A DNA stretch of 64,000 bases from Trichoplusia ni (taxonomy: Eukaryota > Arthropoda > Insecta > Lepidoptera > Noctuidae). Location: the NCBI RefSeq assembly GCF_003590095.1, contig NC_039498.1, positions 6,634,001 to 6,698,000 of the forward strand, given 5' to 3'. A program made the translations under genes and the position numbers. Position 1 is the stretch's first letter, and each line of letters starts with the position of its first letter. The notes below the pieces were generated by a model. That model saw only the letters and a list, made by a program, of their open reading frames with translations, was not told the DNA's origin and made no database searches. Below are positions 49,651 to 62,256 of this stretch, piece after piece.

Positions 49651-51496
49651 CTGATGGAGATAGCCGGGCTGCTTGGTATAAGTATGTAAGCCCTGCTTTT
49701 CAAGGTACGGTCTTATTGTGTTATAGTAAGGTTCTAAATTGATTGACGCAATTTAAAAGGGTCTGTTCATAGATGTTGCTTGTAATTAAGAAGCGTTTAA
49801 TAACCAATCAAACTCGTTTAAAGAGAATTACACTGTACTAACATCATTTCAAGTTTTGATTGAATTGGATTACTAACTATATTATGATAATAATTATTAA
49901 ATTATGGTTTTCTCACGGGTATTTGCCGGTATCAATCATGAGCTGACACTTCGGCGGGGTCGCGATTCAACTCGGAAGCCCGCCGCATGAGTCAACTGTC
50001 ATTAAATAAATAATTAGAGGAACTAACTAAATTACACCAACATTTATGTATTCGAGCTAATCTCAGCCGCTACTTCATTTTAAGACGTTTTGAAACAGTG
50101 AACTTAATTCTGATGACGGTTAAGTATTCGTCTAAAAATATTTGGTATCTATACATGGCTAATGTTCTTAATAATCTTGTGCAATGTCTGCTTTCAAAAT
50201 TATGTTGTATTTTTTTATTGACCTGTTATGTAATTATTTAAAAATTCTCATTGTCGAACTATCTATTATATACACAAAATGTATTTAGGAAGTTTCAATG
50301 AATTGGTAGCTGTAAGGACTCAAGGCACGCGTCGATTTTGTTGGCACTGAAACCCAAAATGTTTTTAACAAAAATAATTCGAGTTTGGATTTGCCATTTC
50401 CAAACAACCGCTTCGTATCATCATCATTCGTGTGCATATATTTAAGTGTAGTGAACGAAATTATGACCTAAAAATTTCTGTTACTTTTATATATTTTTTA
50501 AGTATTGTAAATTAAGTTATAACAAGTCTAGAAAACACCAAATGTTAAAAGAGACTTAGCCATGATTTTAGACCTTTTTTAGGGTATAAAAAGGGTGCAT
50601 TACTTCCAAAGACCAATGTAGCGATGGCATATATATTGTCCCTTAAAACATTTAGTTTTGATGTACATATAATTAAAATGTTCAAGAATCTTACATTCCA
50701 ATGTTAACATTCTGTTTTGATTATCCAGTAAAGGCTTTTCTATAACCTATAACGTCAAAGAGATGTTTCTATAAAGAAATATCTATTCAAGGATTTAAAT
50801 GAATAAAGGGTGTGTCAAAACAAAAGCTTAATATATTACTAGAAAAAAATGGTGTATTTTGTAGCGTTACTGGAGATATAAGAGCGTAAAAGAAATCAAG
50901 AGATTTTTGTCAAAACGATTAAGACCTGCACTTAACCAAGTAATCAACTTAAAGAGCAAATAAACTTGCGTTACGGCCACATATATTAATCAAAAATTTA
51001 ATTAAAAACAACTTCATATAAGAAAAATCGGTAATCAACGATACTTCTCCTTTTCGTTTTGTCATATTGAGTATATCATGGTCTAACCATATACGTCGCA
51101 ACGCAAGTATCTGATACCCAAAGACCTTGGCCTGCGTTTCCATCAGAGAGGTGCAATGGAAATGTCTCGTGCGAGGATGTCTGCTAAACCGTTTCTACCG
51201 AAGCTATTCTATCCAGGGCGAGTTACATGCAGCGATTTTGTTGGTGCTTTTCAAACACGTAACTCGTTAAGTACCAAATTTGCTTGATCAAACCAAATAG
51301 CAAACAAATTTGTTAATTTTCTAGTAGATTGGCGCATTTTTGGTATTGACACCGTGTGTCAAGACATAAGAAGACGATGGAGTCGAGAATGGTTTAAATA
51401 TACTATTAAACTACGATAAACAATTATGTAATGCAAAGATTTTCGTCATACTCGACAAACACGTAGTTGTTTGACAAACAATTTGACTGTCTCCAG
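49651..51496. other. AT-rich DNA, possible UTR or intron of the TBC-like gene
   Basis: No supported exon. A dispersed repeat occurs near 49,920-50,000 (CATGAGCTGACACTTCGGCGGGGTCGCGATTCAACTC), related to 985-1,070. Confidence 0.4.
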
Positions 51497-51647
51497 GGCA
51501 CTTTACACATCTTTAGTGGAAACCCAGCTTAAGACTCCAAGCAGAAGTCTTATAAAATTGAGTATCGTTAATGGGAACTTGTCGTTGGACCCCAAGTTCG
51601 GCGGGTATTCGGATGCGTCGCCTCGCGTATTGAAAGACCTAATTTCG
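51497..51647 (+). CDS. Candidate internal exon, unrecognised gene
   Basis: Acceptor GTCTCCAG and donor GTAAAC bracket 151 nt that read ALYTSLVETQLKTPSRSLIK, then NLSLDPKFGGYSDASPRVLKDLIS, entering after two codon bases and leaving in phase 0. Composition is protein-like and GC is above its surroundings. It could belong with the exon at 49,427 (same strand) or to another gene. I do not recognise the product. Confidence 0.45.
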
Positions 51648-51900
51648 GTAAACATAGCCATATTATTTGTTAGTTAGTCTGTAATTATCGTAAACAATAT
51701 AATTACCCTTCGTACCTACTCCACTGTTTATATAAACAGAGATATTCTAATATATTACTAACACTAGATTTAGTACAAAATGGCATTTTCTGTATAATAT
51801 CATATGTATAGGACTAATCTTATTACTATTCCTTTAGATATGTATCCGCTTCCAATAAGTTATTTTTCATAAGCTTGTAAAGCAAAAATAAATATTCATA

Positions 51901-52086
51901 CAGGGTGTTTTTGTTACTGTTTGCGAGGCGAAAAATATGATTTCAATATAAATTTTAAAACATGTGCTATAGGAAATTTAAACAAATATCTCGAATCAAT
52001 GCTGTTTAATTTTTATAGCACATGTTTTAAAATTTAAAGGACATATTTTTCGCTGATTCAGTCGTACCATACACAGACTCACCCTG
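51901..52086. mobile_element. 186-bp MITE with TA flanks and internal palindrome
   Basis: Ends are CAGGGTG and CACCCTG, each flanked by TA, as for Tc1/mariner-type insertion. Inside, 51,949-51,971 and 52,014-52,036 are perfectly complementary 23-bp arms (AAATTTTAAAACATGTGCTATA-like). There is no coding capacity. Confidence 0.8.
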
Positions 52087-53784
52087 TATCTTTTAATTAT
52101 ATGAACTTCTCTAGTATATAACATATGTATATAACAGTGCCTATTATGGATTTAGTTAAGACCTCAGTTATCTTGTATAGCCTCCTTATGGTGCTTGAGA
52201 TGTAGTGCTTGTATAAAACAGATAAAAGCAATAATAATATATTTTGCAACAAATTAGGCCATAATAAGTATAGTTTAAAAAAAATGGCAATAGTTTTGCC
52301 TTAAGTATATGTACAAAAATATATACCAAAAATAATGTCACTGTTTTAACGTATGTGTAAAATCATATTTTTATAAAACCACGCGTCATCGTTCGGCTGT
52401 TTTACCTAACTAAGAGGGCTATCACACATATTACCTTTTTTAAATAGCGCCTTTATTGACACGTGGCAAATATGCTTTTTTTATAAATAAATACGTTATA
52501 AAATAGACTTTACTATATGGCTTAATAAACAATGTAAGCAGATTATAAAATATACACGTATATTATTCTTGTATAAGTATAGACGAATAAGAACCTTATG
52601 TGCTTATAGACAAAGTGTAAAATGGTCATATTTATTTTTGTACGCCACAGTATCCCAAAACCATATACAAACGAATACTAGATACATTCATATAGGCTTT
52701 TAGGTACATTCGATTGCAAAAGGGAGAAGACCGTCCCTAGGATGTTTTCATTCTTAGTTTAGATTTAAAGCAGAAATATAGCTTCTCGCTTCTGTAAGAG
52801 ATTGTACGGCTTTTGACAATACATAAATGTTAAACGAACTCAATTGTTACGCATAGAGGTTTAATATAAAATGCCTTTACTTTGTATAGTGAACATTGAC
52901 ATTAATTAGCGGTCCAATGTATAAATACTAGGTATTGTAGGTAACCTAGTAAGCCGCTATATCATGAAAAAACATAGTTATGAATGCATATTTCTGGAAC
53001 TGGTATAGCTTCTTCATGAACTAAGGAAACCAGATTCTTGGTTGACGTGTAGGATAGTCATTATTTTGGTTGTCTTGTAGCCGATATCTTGGTTGCCTAT
53101 ATAGTCAGTGTATGAAGAAGCTAAACTTTTTTGCATCCGTTTTTATTCTCTTATTGTATTATGTATTGTCTCAATACTTATCCCACATTTCTTCGCAGAA
53201 TGCAATGTCAATACTACGTAAGATCACGAAATGTATATGTAATTTCTTTTTGTGTATATCTATCTTGCGTACAATATACTTTTTTACTATTCTCGTCTTC
53301 ATGAACTATAGTGTAACTACTATCAAGCACAAACTTATATTTTTTCATGTCTTTTTATTTGTTAAGATTAACCATGTCCATATAAGTAGCTATATCTGAA
53401 TATTATACAAGTTTAATTGAATATACTTGTTTGACGTTCATGTGTTATTTTATTTATTATTCCTGCCTACTAAACTTGGACAAACGATTAAACTCATTGT
53501 TTAAGTGACTATTTTTGCGTTGTTTTTGGCTATATTGTGTTGTTATTTTAAGTTATTCATGAATGTCAACTATTGGTTTGGCGTGGTGACCTCAACCATA
53601 GACATACCATCAATAGTAAATAGTATGACCCCAGTATTGATATATTAGGTGACCTGTTAGGTATTTTAATATAAAACATCTATAAGTATTCAAGATTACT
53701 ACTTAGTAAAATTATAAAGCAAATTCAATTCTTTATTTTCGAAGTATGGATTTAAAGATGTTACAAAATGTAGCCTCATATACT
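52087..53784. other. AT-rich intergenic or UTR sequence
   Basis: No gene supported. The open frame at 53,070-53,399 has hydrophobic AT-driven composition and no domain. It could be 3' UTR of the upstream plus-strand gene facing the fucosidase. Confidence 0.4.
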
Positions 53785-53790
53785 TTTATT
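53785..53790 (-). terminator. Polyadenylation signal AATAAA of fucosidase gene
   Basis: AATAAA on the minus strand about 76 bp downstream of the stop codon at 53,866-53,868. Position and orientation fit 3'-end processing. Confidence 0.6.
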
Positions 53791-53865
53791 TCTCGAGAAA
53801 TATTAATATAAATAAATAAATAAATAAGCTGAATAGGTTGAAACAAAACATTGTACTGCAAAATT

Positions 53866-56246
53866 TTATTTGGTATTAAATCGCAATGTCCAAGCATGCT
53901 GGGAAACAACAGTAGCTTTGTCTGGCAGTTGTATCTGAACTTGTCCGTTAGTTATGTTCCACTGAAAAAAAAAACAATGTTTAAGTTACGGATGGTTTTA
54001 CGATTATTGGCAAGATATCGATATTGATAAGAATAGCATCTTTATATGTATATAATTGCTTTTTAGATTTAGGATCCAAATTAGTCTTCTATTTGTACTT
54101 TTTAAGGTCAAAACAAAATGAACAGCACCCCGATTCGCCACATTCTCTTGTTGCGGGGAAGAAATGGTAGCTAACTCTCTAGCATCACACTGGTTAGTAA
54201 GTTTTTAGTTGTTTTTCAAGTATATGTATATAAAAGAATCGAATTTGGACCTTAGACATTATACATGAACTTTTGACAAGCTTGTAAAAACAACGATAAA
54301 TGTCTTAGGTATTAATTAATCAAATAAACAGACTAGAGAATAAATAAGATAAGAAACTTCAACATCACCAGATAAAGACAATCAAAGTGTTAATGACACC
54401 TTAACCTAATACTTACGTTTAAGTACTGTCCTTCATTTCCCAACATCTCGACTTTATAAGTGCCACTGTGTAAGTATGCAGTAACGTCTGCAAGGTTTAG
54501 AACGCTGTTCTGTGGCCACTTGAGCATAACAGCATAGATTGCCGTTACTCTATCAGCTTTTGAGGGCACTGCGGTAGGGTGAGAAGCATTGTAGTCGGTC
54601 TTCGTACAAGTGTACCATACTTTAGGATTGATAGTGTCGTTTTGGGAGTGCCATGGTGAGCTGCCGTATATCGCTTCGCCGTTGATTGAGAGCCACTCGC
54701 CTAGCGCTAAGAGGCGTTCTTGGAATACAGGGATTATTGTACCTTCTTTGTAGGGCCTATGTTAATAAGGACGTTACCTAGAAATTGAAATAATTATAAC
54801 ATGGATGCGAAAGGTCTAAAATTTGATTTCAAATATGTACTTAAATTTATTCAAGGTGTATAGGTAGGGAGGTTTAGTGTATTTCAGCGGAGTAGTAATG
54901 AATCAGTGACATTCCCATACTTTACAAGTAGTAATCTTTAAAATAATTGCTTACCTCCACAGCTGACTGTTGATACAACTTGATTCAAAATTTGATTTAT
55001 AGTAAATACTTCATTAATGGACATTTGCCTTCTGTAACCCCATGATTTTGAGTCAACTGTAAATGCATTTTCCCATTTGTGTTTGAGCAGTTTACCTAAA
55101 ATTAATAATTAAAATAATTAATTGTCATTCTTACTTATATTATAATTTTAAGGAGCTAAATCTGATTTTTATGAACGATATCAACATTTAATTGATATCA
55201 TGACACAAACCTGGATTGTACCTATCTTGGTAGTTGTAGAAGTCCCCGTGCTTGCCTGGGATGTCAATGCCCCATCTATCATTGACTACTATCTCATCCT
55301 TCACTGGACTATCATTATATAACCAAGCTAGCAAGTCTGTTGACCTCCAATAATCATCATGAGCTTCCCAGTCACCATCAGACCAAAGCACTGACGGTTT
55401 ATACTTATTTATTAGCTGTCTTATATCTGGCCATAGCTTTGTCTCTGTATAAGTCCGAGTAGCGAACTTGGATCTTTTGTCTTCTAATAAATTGGGTTGA
55501 ACCACTCAAATAATGAATGGTAGACACCAAACTTCAAATTTTGGCTTCGCACTGCGTCTGCAAGCTCTCCAACTAAATCTCTCCCAGGACCGACATCTAC
55601 TGCATTCCAGCTGAATGAGCGGTTTGATGGGAATAAAGTGAAGCCTTCATGATGTTTACTTGTTAGGACAACATATCTGAAAATAGATTCATCCTTCTTT
55701 AATATTTTCTTATGAAATAATATTTGTGGTTATTCAATTCCTTTAATAAAAATAAAAAGTTTGCATACTTAGCTCCAGATTTAGCAAATAGCTGAGCCCA
55801 AGCTGTGGGATCAAAGAATTCAGCTGTAAACATAGGAGCAAACTCCTGATACGTGAAGCCAGGCGGGTAGTTGTTTTTCATGAAATCTATGTACTTTTGT
55901 TATTCTTACTCGCTAGAAAAAAATACATATTAAAAACAATATTTAAAAAAAAAATACCGTTGCAAGGCAGCTGCAATATTACAAAAAATATACAGGTACC
56001 TTTCCAGTTTATCCAGAACCATTCAGAGCCGAAACTAGGTACGGAGAAAACGCCCCAATGTATGAATATGCCTATTTTGGCTTTATCGTACCATTCGGGC
56101 AACGGCCTAGTATCCAGATCGCTCCAAATCGGCTTATACCGCTTATTTTGACGAACTTCATTTTCAAAATTATTAACAACCGTATTTGCTCTTATACTAG
56201 CATTTGCTAAGCAAATAAACACCGAGAGTATTAGTAATTTCAACAT
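53866..56246 (-). CDS. Alpha-L-fucosidase (GH29), six exons, four single-base frame breaks
   Basis: Exons 54,955-55,095 and 56,000-56,246 are intact; 55,769-55,912, 55,211-55,676 and 54,417-54,777 each lack one base, and 53,866-53,962 has one extra. All introns have GT-AG ends with matching phases. The start at 56,246 gives a signal peptide (MLKLLILSVFICLANA); an in-frame ATG lies 15 bp upstream. GH29 landmarks: WYDKAKIGIFIHWGVFSVPS, NYPPGFTYQEFAP, VVLTSKHHEGF, the nucleophile Asp in SVLWSDGDWEA, NDRWG and SWGYRR; a beta-sandwich C-terminus follows. The expected length is about 485 aa, normal for the family. It removes terminal fucose from glycans in lysosomes or after secretion. The breaks lie near 55,898, 55,475, 54,745 and 53,940. 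Splice sites and key residues are preserved, so assembly error is as likely as a pseudogene. Confidence 0.9.
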
Positions 56247-56261
56247 TCTGTAAATAAACAA

Positions 56262-58894
56262 TTATTGATAAACGTAAATATTAGATACCGGCTGTCAAAT
56301 CAAACTTATTTTCTAATTTTGACCCGCTTGGATGACCCCTGACCTGACACTGACAGAGGCACAGATACGATTGTTGAATCAATGTATCAAACTTCATAGT
56401 TTGTTTGTTTCACGGGTTTCACCGTTTGCACTAAGTATACCTAAGGTAACAGACAATAGTTTTTAATTATTAAATAATATCAGAATTTAAAAAGGCTCTG
56501 CAATAAATTTGTAATTATAATATAAGTTATTACCAGTCATAACAAAGTGATCAACGCGTCATAATTTCGTATACTTGTAGCCATGGTTTGGATGATAACA
56601 AATAAAAAAGGTAGGTAAATCATTTCGAGGAAAGCGAACTTTGAACAACTGGATATATATAATTAATTTCGTAGAACGAAAATATTGAAAGACACCTTCA
56701 TCATTAAAATAAATCGACGTTAAATAATAACAGCATTTACCTACAGCTTGATATTTTGAACTGATTACCCAAAATGATTTTGGACCGACGTAAAATATGC
56801 AAATAAAAAATACAGACCTTTAATAATGCTGGAACTCAATACATTTTCTTTGTTCTCCCACTTAATCGTTATTTTTAATTTAAAGTGATCTCGTATAATA
56901 GGTACTAGCGTTCCTGGCCGATGAACAACGGGTACTGAATAATAAGTAAACTGAGTGTTTTTATGAACACGATCCACGAACAATAGAGTATGGAACTTTG
57001 TTATCAAATAGGTCGCAATTTACCTAGTGATTTGTTTAGTAAATTGCGCTATAGCTAATAGTAGGTTACCCTATAAAACAAACGCAAGGGGAAAATACAT
57101 GGTCGTTGCAATTAATCGACCTCTAAAAATATATTCACTATTTTTATTGTTATAGTGACAACAGAAATACAACCTCTTAACCGTAAAAATTTCAACTACC
57201 TAGCTATCACGATGAGATATAAGCCTATTCCGCCTGTGTTTTTCACAAACATTAAAGACTTGCAACGCACCCAGGCTCAGAACAAGCATTCATGGAACGC
57301 ACAAGTGTTTGTCGTAAGGATCGAAACTGCGACACGTAGCGTGGGTTTAGCGTGATGACCTCAACCACTAGGCTAAAGGATCCGTGCAGTGCTGTTACCC
57401 TTTACCAGTATCTACCTATTTACAGCTTTTCTATATTTCTGCTTAGGCATGTTTTTTAATTAAAATTAGACCTTGCTAGGATTCATTTGGTGAATGATTT
57501 AAATACAGTGAGACTATTGTTACCTTTTCCGTAGTAATAAAGCCATAATGTTTATTCGTTTGACACGACACGAATTGACTTGATCGATGTTTTTAACAAC
57601 GAAAAAGGTTGTAATGTAAGATACACATAATATGGTTGGTAGCCGTAGGACGTATAACTCGTTATGTTTTATTAATTATACTGGCATGGAACATTTGTAA
57701 AGCAGGGATTTAGAGGCTAATAAAATTGTAAAGCAATACCTAAATACATTTTGGTTCATATTTACAACCACATGGTTTAGCTGATCACTTAGTTATCAAC
57801 GTCCTTTTTGCATAATATTATTACCATGAGTAATTACCGTAATTGGGAAAAGGCTAGGCCAATCATGAGTACTTACCGTAATTAACTAGCACGTGAAAAA
57901 TAGCAAGTAAATAGATTTAAAACTGTATTTTACGCACATTTTATTTTTAATTATTTACACTTACAAACAAACATCGCATGAGATCGAAGATTCTATTCTC
58001 TATAATACTCTAATATGAAAATAAAACTGATTCTAAGATACTTTACATAATACATGTAAATACATACAGAATACATCAAAAAATTGTTGGTATATCAAGT
58101 TAATTCACATGATCATCAGTCTAATAATCTTTGTTAAATTAACAGTTGTCTTCTCGAAAATCGGCTTAATAATTACACCCATACCTACCTAGTAATTGAA
58201 ACTTTTTGATGGCAGATCAACATAAGTTCTATTTAGCTACAAAACGGACATTTCGCAAGTCAGCCATTTCAGGTCATGAGTGCTGATTATTTGTCACTTG
58301 TAAGTTGTGTTTATAACCAATTATATTTGCCATGATTGCAGAACTTTATTTTTTTTGGTTATGGACATACAAGAGACTATTGGTTCATTCTTACACCTAC
58401 AAAAATTGTAAAACATTCTAACTTAGATACTATATTTAGCTTTTACATATTATTGTAATGAAAAGTAGATGACTAGATCCTTAAATACTAAAAGTATTCT
58501 AATAAATAATACTTGACTTATTGACTTATGGCAGTAATCTTAAAGCCAATGATAAATTTCCTTTCTTTATACTACAAATGTTTGAGAATTCCACAGTCCA
58601 TTGACCCCATAAAAAGTGTCCAGCATGCCATGGGGTTAGACTACATAATAGACTTCTGAGGCACATATGGTCTTTTCTGGCAGTCAGGTCACCAATATTA
58701 CATTTAATACACTAAATTTTCACACTCTGTCCATTTATCATGATAGTTACATTTAACAGTTTTTAAGTCTTTGCAAAAAATTCATAAAAAATCTCAAAAG
58801 CAGTTTTTATAATGTCCATGTGTGTCTATTATGGATTTGCAATGGTATAGCTTTTGTTTTTCTCCACTTCCTGATTGGGAAGTGGATGACACTG
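56262..58894. other. Intergenic region, with probable 3' UTR of the MADF-BESS gene at its right
   Basis: Fucosidase upstream region, then AT-rich sequence with one SINE (57,231-57,390). A possible acceptor TTTATTTACAG sits directly before the fucosidase ATG, suggesting a 5' UTR intron. No other gene is visible. Confidence 0.45.
57231..57390 (-). repeat. tRNA-derived SINE copy
   Basis: The complement shows TTAGCCTAGTGGTTGAGGTCATCACGC (A box), a B-box region CAGTTTCGATCC, AAACACTTGTGCGTTCCATGAATGC and TGTGAAAAACACAGG, in family order. Confidence 0.85.
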
Positions 58895-59925
58895 TTATTG
58901 TGCATCCACTTTAAAATTTGTGTAATGGCATGAACCATTAATCATAATTTCATTAATTTCTGGTGGTGGTGGAGTGCGTGGCTCCGACAAATGCTCTATA
59001 GTGACTTCAGTAGTAGCCAGTGCTGGTGTTGCATATATCTTGCCATCATGTATAGTAGCATTTTGTGGCTGGCTTGTACTTGTAAACACAGTGCACACAC
59101 CTTGCTCCATTTTTGTTTCCCGTATCATACTCATTTTAACATCAAATATAGCATCTTGTATTTTCTTCTTAGCGACAAGCAGATTTTTTTCGCCCTTCAA
59201 TGATCGTAACTCATTTGCGATGTATTCTCCAAATACAGCGAACTCATCTCTTGGTCGCAATAAAGGATATACATTTCCAGGTTTGATGGGTGTAGATTCC
59301 ATTCTGGGAATTTTGTGAGGTGGTGAGTGGCTGCTTACTCTGCAATTACTTGTAGAATTGTCTGATTGTGATGACAATCCATCTCCCTCTTGACTGTCCT
59401 CCTGAAATTACAATATTAAAATATTAATTGTAGTAGGTATATGAACATTTATTTATTGTAGGGCTAAAAAGGAAAGATTAAAAATGATTTAAAGTCTAAG
59501 TCTACAGATGACAATACTTCCAATATTATTGCTTTATTAAATAAAAAAAAAATTATGTAGACTTATTGGTATGCAGTTCAGTTTACAATTTACTAACCAT
59601 GTGCAATACTTTGTAAGGTTTGCTGGACTCTTTCAAGAAGTGCAAATACTCGAAGGCGTACCAATTGCTAACATATCTATCGTTTGGTTCCTCAGCATAG
59701 GCCCTGGCTTCCCGAGCTGATTCTCTGTTATACTGTGTACGAAGATGCTGTATCTTCTTTGTAGCGTCTGGTATAGAAATACCCAAAATATTCGATATCA
59801 AACGTAATTCTTCACGCCCGCTTTTGTTTGTCTCTCCTTGTTTCACACAAAGAAGGATTCCATAAACTAGCATTCACTTGTAACAACTCGATCAACTTCA
59901 ATGTTCTCTCTTTCGACCACTCCAT
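58895..59925 (-). CDS. MADF-BESS domain protein, two exons, one frameshift
   Basis: Exon 1 (59,598-59,925) starts MEWSKERTLKLIELLQVNAS and encodes a MADF domain: LWNPSLCETRRD, then KKIQHLRTQYNRES and YVSNWYAFEYLHFL. One extra base near 59,820 (GACAAACAAAAGCGGG) breaks the frame between DK and KSGREELRL. Donor ATG|GTTAGT and acceptor TTTCAG|GAG join in phase 0 to exon 2 (58,895-59,401), which starts EDSQEGDG. It holds a BESS-like motif (DEFAVFGEYIANELRSLK) and ends KVDAQ. The corrected length is about 277 aa. MADF-BESS proteins are nuclear DNA-binding regulators in insects, with BESS mediating protein contacts. No transposon termini flank it, so it is probably a host gene, though such proteins also accompany Harbinger elements. 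Confidence 0.82.
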
Positions 59926-61134
59926 CGCCCGATTTGTATAACGTCGTAAGAATTAAAATAAATTTACTTAGGTTTTTGCAACAAATCGTTCGATTATTTG
60001 CTAAACTGAATACCAAAGTCGGTTCTTCAGTCGGAGGAATAAGAGGGGACAGTCTACTGACAAACAAAAGTGACAAATAGAAACGTCAATGCGTTTTGTA
60101 TACGCCAAGCAAATCGTATGTCTGTACCTTATATTTTCAGATACATTGCATGTTAAGCTTTATAAATTTCTTTTACCCTTCCGGCTTTTTTGATTTGCTA
60201 ATTATTTGCCTTTGCATTGTTATTATCAAACAATTCAAACATTCAACGCAAGAACCAGTGGGCTGCCAGTATCAAAAACGATTCGTACTGAGTTTAAATT
60301 ATTGAGTATGTATTGAGTAATCTTTTCTTTAACGTCTACCCTTTACTAATGCTAGTTAAAATAAGTGTATAATGTAAATAAATAATACTATGAAAATTAT
60401 AATTCATGTTATTTTGTAGTTGTTATTCTACTCAATGACGGCTTTTAAAGCTCGCGAATATTAAATTTTTTGTCAAATGCGGGAATCGAAATCAACAACA
60501 TAAAGATAGCAATCTTCGGGTACTTTATATGTTGACCTATGTATCGTGGCTAAGCTATAACTGTATAAGTAAATCGATCACAGGTTAAGCTACGTTTGAT
60601 GCGGTTGGTCCGTAGATGGGTGATTAACTTGGTCATGGAGTTCCTTCGTGTTTCAGAAGGCACGTTAAATTATGGGTCACGGCTGTTATCATACACCTTT
60701 TATAGTCGTTACAGGTAGTCAGAAGCATGAAAGTCTGACAGCCAGTCTAAACATGGGGTATCGTGTTGCCAGGTTACTAGGTTTCAGGGTTGAGGAAGTT
60801 AGATAGGTAGTCGCTCCTTCAAAACACTGGTACTTAGCTGTATTCGGTTAGACTAAAAGCCGATTGTGTTGACTTTTCAGTAGTCTATTCTTTAGGTACT
60901 TAAAAAGGCAGGTAATCTCCTCCTATTAAGACTTATTTCGTCGAGGCTTCCAAGACAGTTTTATAATTTCCCTTGAGAGTTTGGGACACACCAAGTGTAG
61001 GCAGTTAAGTGTAGTGTAACCATGTTGTGTGTAGGTTCTTTTCGTTGGTTTCATTGTAGATCCTAGTTTATTACAATGTGTCAACATCAAACAAGTCTGC
61101 AGGTAAATAAAAGATTGCATCTAATTCATTCTCG
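59926..61134. other. Intergenic DNA between MADF-BESS gene and Pc 3' end
   Basis: The MADF-BESS 5' region, then repeats. 60,655-60,865 is a minus-strand relative of the 41,353 repeat (CAGGTTACTAGGTTTCAGGGTTGAGGAAGTTAGATAGGTAGTCGC). No gene seen. Confidence 0.5.
60655..60865 (-). repeat. Dispersed repeat, CATCATCCTAGCC family
   Basis: The complement contains ACTGCCTA-like and CTTCCTCAACCCTGAAACC...AACCTGG blocks and AGTACCAGTG, as in 41,353-41,490. Confidence 0.6.
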
Positions 61135-61140
61135 TTTATT
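61135..61140 (-). terminator. Candidate polyadenylation signal of Polycomb
   Basis: AATAAA on the minus strand about 1.1 kb downstream of the Pc stop. The intervening 61,141-62,256 is AT-rich without gene features and fits a long 3' UTR. Other AATAAA-like words exist, so the choice is tentative. Confidence 0.35.
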
Positions 61141-62256
61141 TACAGACTATTTATGTGAGAGACTATCACATTATAAAACAAGTGCTCTAAATTTATATTT
61201 ATTTACAATATTTACAAACCATTTCCACATACAAATGCTTAGGTAAAATATACATTAAACTCAAATAATAGGAGACTCCATCCATGATCCATTCAGGACT
61301 ATAATATTATTATCATTTAATATTAAAGGAACCAAATAACAATAAAAGGAACACAAAAGCGTTCGGAATCATGTGATCTTAAAATTAAATTATTACAAAT
61401 AACTTATTAGCTTTGTAGTATAGAAATATGTACAGAAAAAAAACAATCAGTTCATTTTATAAACCAACAGTCTAAATTAACACAGATAGAAAAGTATCGT
61501 TTTAACTCTATTTTAGGGAGATTTTATGTAATTGCAACACTTTTTGAGTGAAGTTGTTTTTTTAGATAGAGTTAACAACAGGTTTCTGTCAGGTAAACTG
61601 GGATGCAATTTGAGTGAAAAACTAACATTAAATTAAGTTCACATAAATAACAACAACAATAATAATAAAAAGAAAAAACAAAACCAAGGAATATTCACTA
61701 CATCAATGGGATTACATTTGTTTGAGTATGCCCTTATTGGCTATTTCATATGAGATTCATTTCAGGAGAAAAAAAGCATTAGGTATACAGACAAAACTTT
61801 TAAATGGAAGGTTCACTGAAGGTATTAGTGGTTCATTAAATTAGGTATCTTATGAATGTTATAATAGATAAATATTCTACAGAAGTACACCCAGTCAGCT
61901 ATAAATTTAACATATAAAATATAGAAGTCTCCAATTTTCAACAATTGACAACAATTTGTCTATTTGTTACATAATAATTAAGGTGGTCGATAGAACTTAA
62001 TCTATTAAATCTGTTTCAAAAGTTACACGACAAGACTTTTTATCAGGAGACCTTTCCTCCAATCAACTTCGCACTTCCCCAAACCCAAACAAGTACATGA
62101 GCACTACACTAGACTCATTACATATTAGGCCTACAAAGGACTTCACATTCCACTTTTACGCGGGCTTAACATTCGTAGTAACTGAATAAATACTAGCTAA
62201 CTATTACTGTACATCGTCCGATAAAGTTCATAACCAACGTTCACTGGGAGCAGGGT
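61141..62256 (-). other. Probable 3' UTR of Polycomb
   Basis: AT-rich with no splice or coding signals, directly following the Pc stop codon (62,257-62,259). The boundary is inferred from the AATAAA position. Confidence 0.4.

Noticed and set aside
53070..53399. 109-codon hydrophobic frame
   Set aside because: Leu/Ile/Tyr/Phe richness is explained by AT content; no upstream signal, domain or conservation visible.
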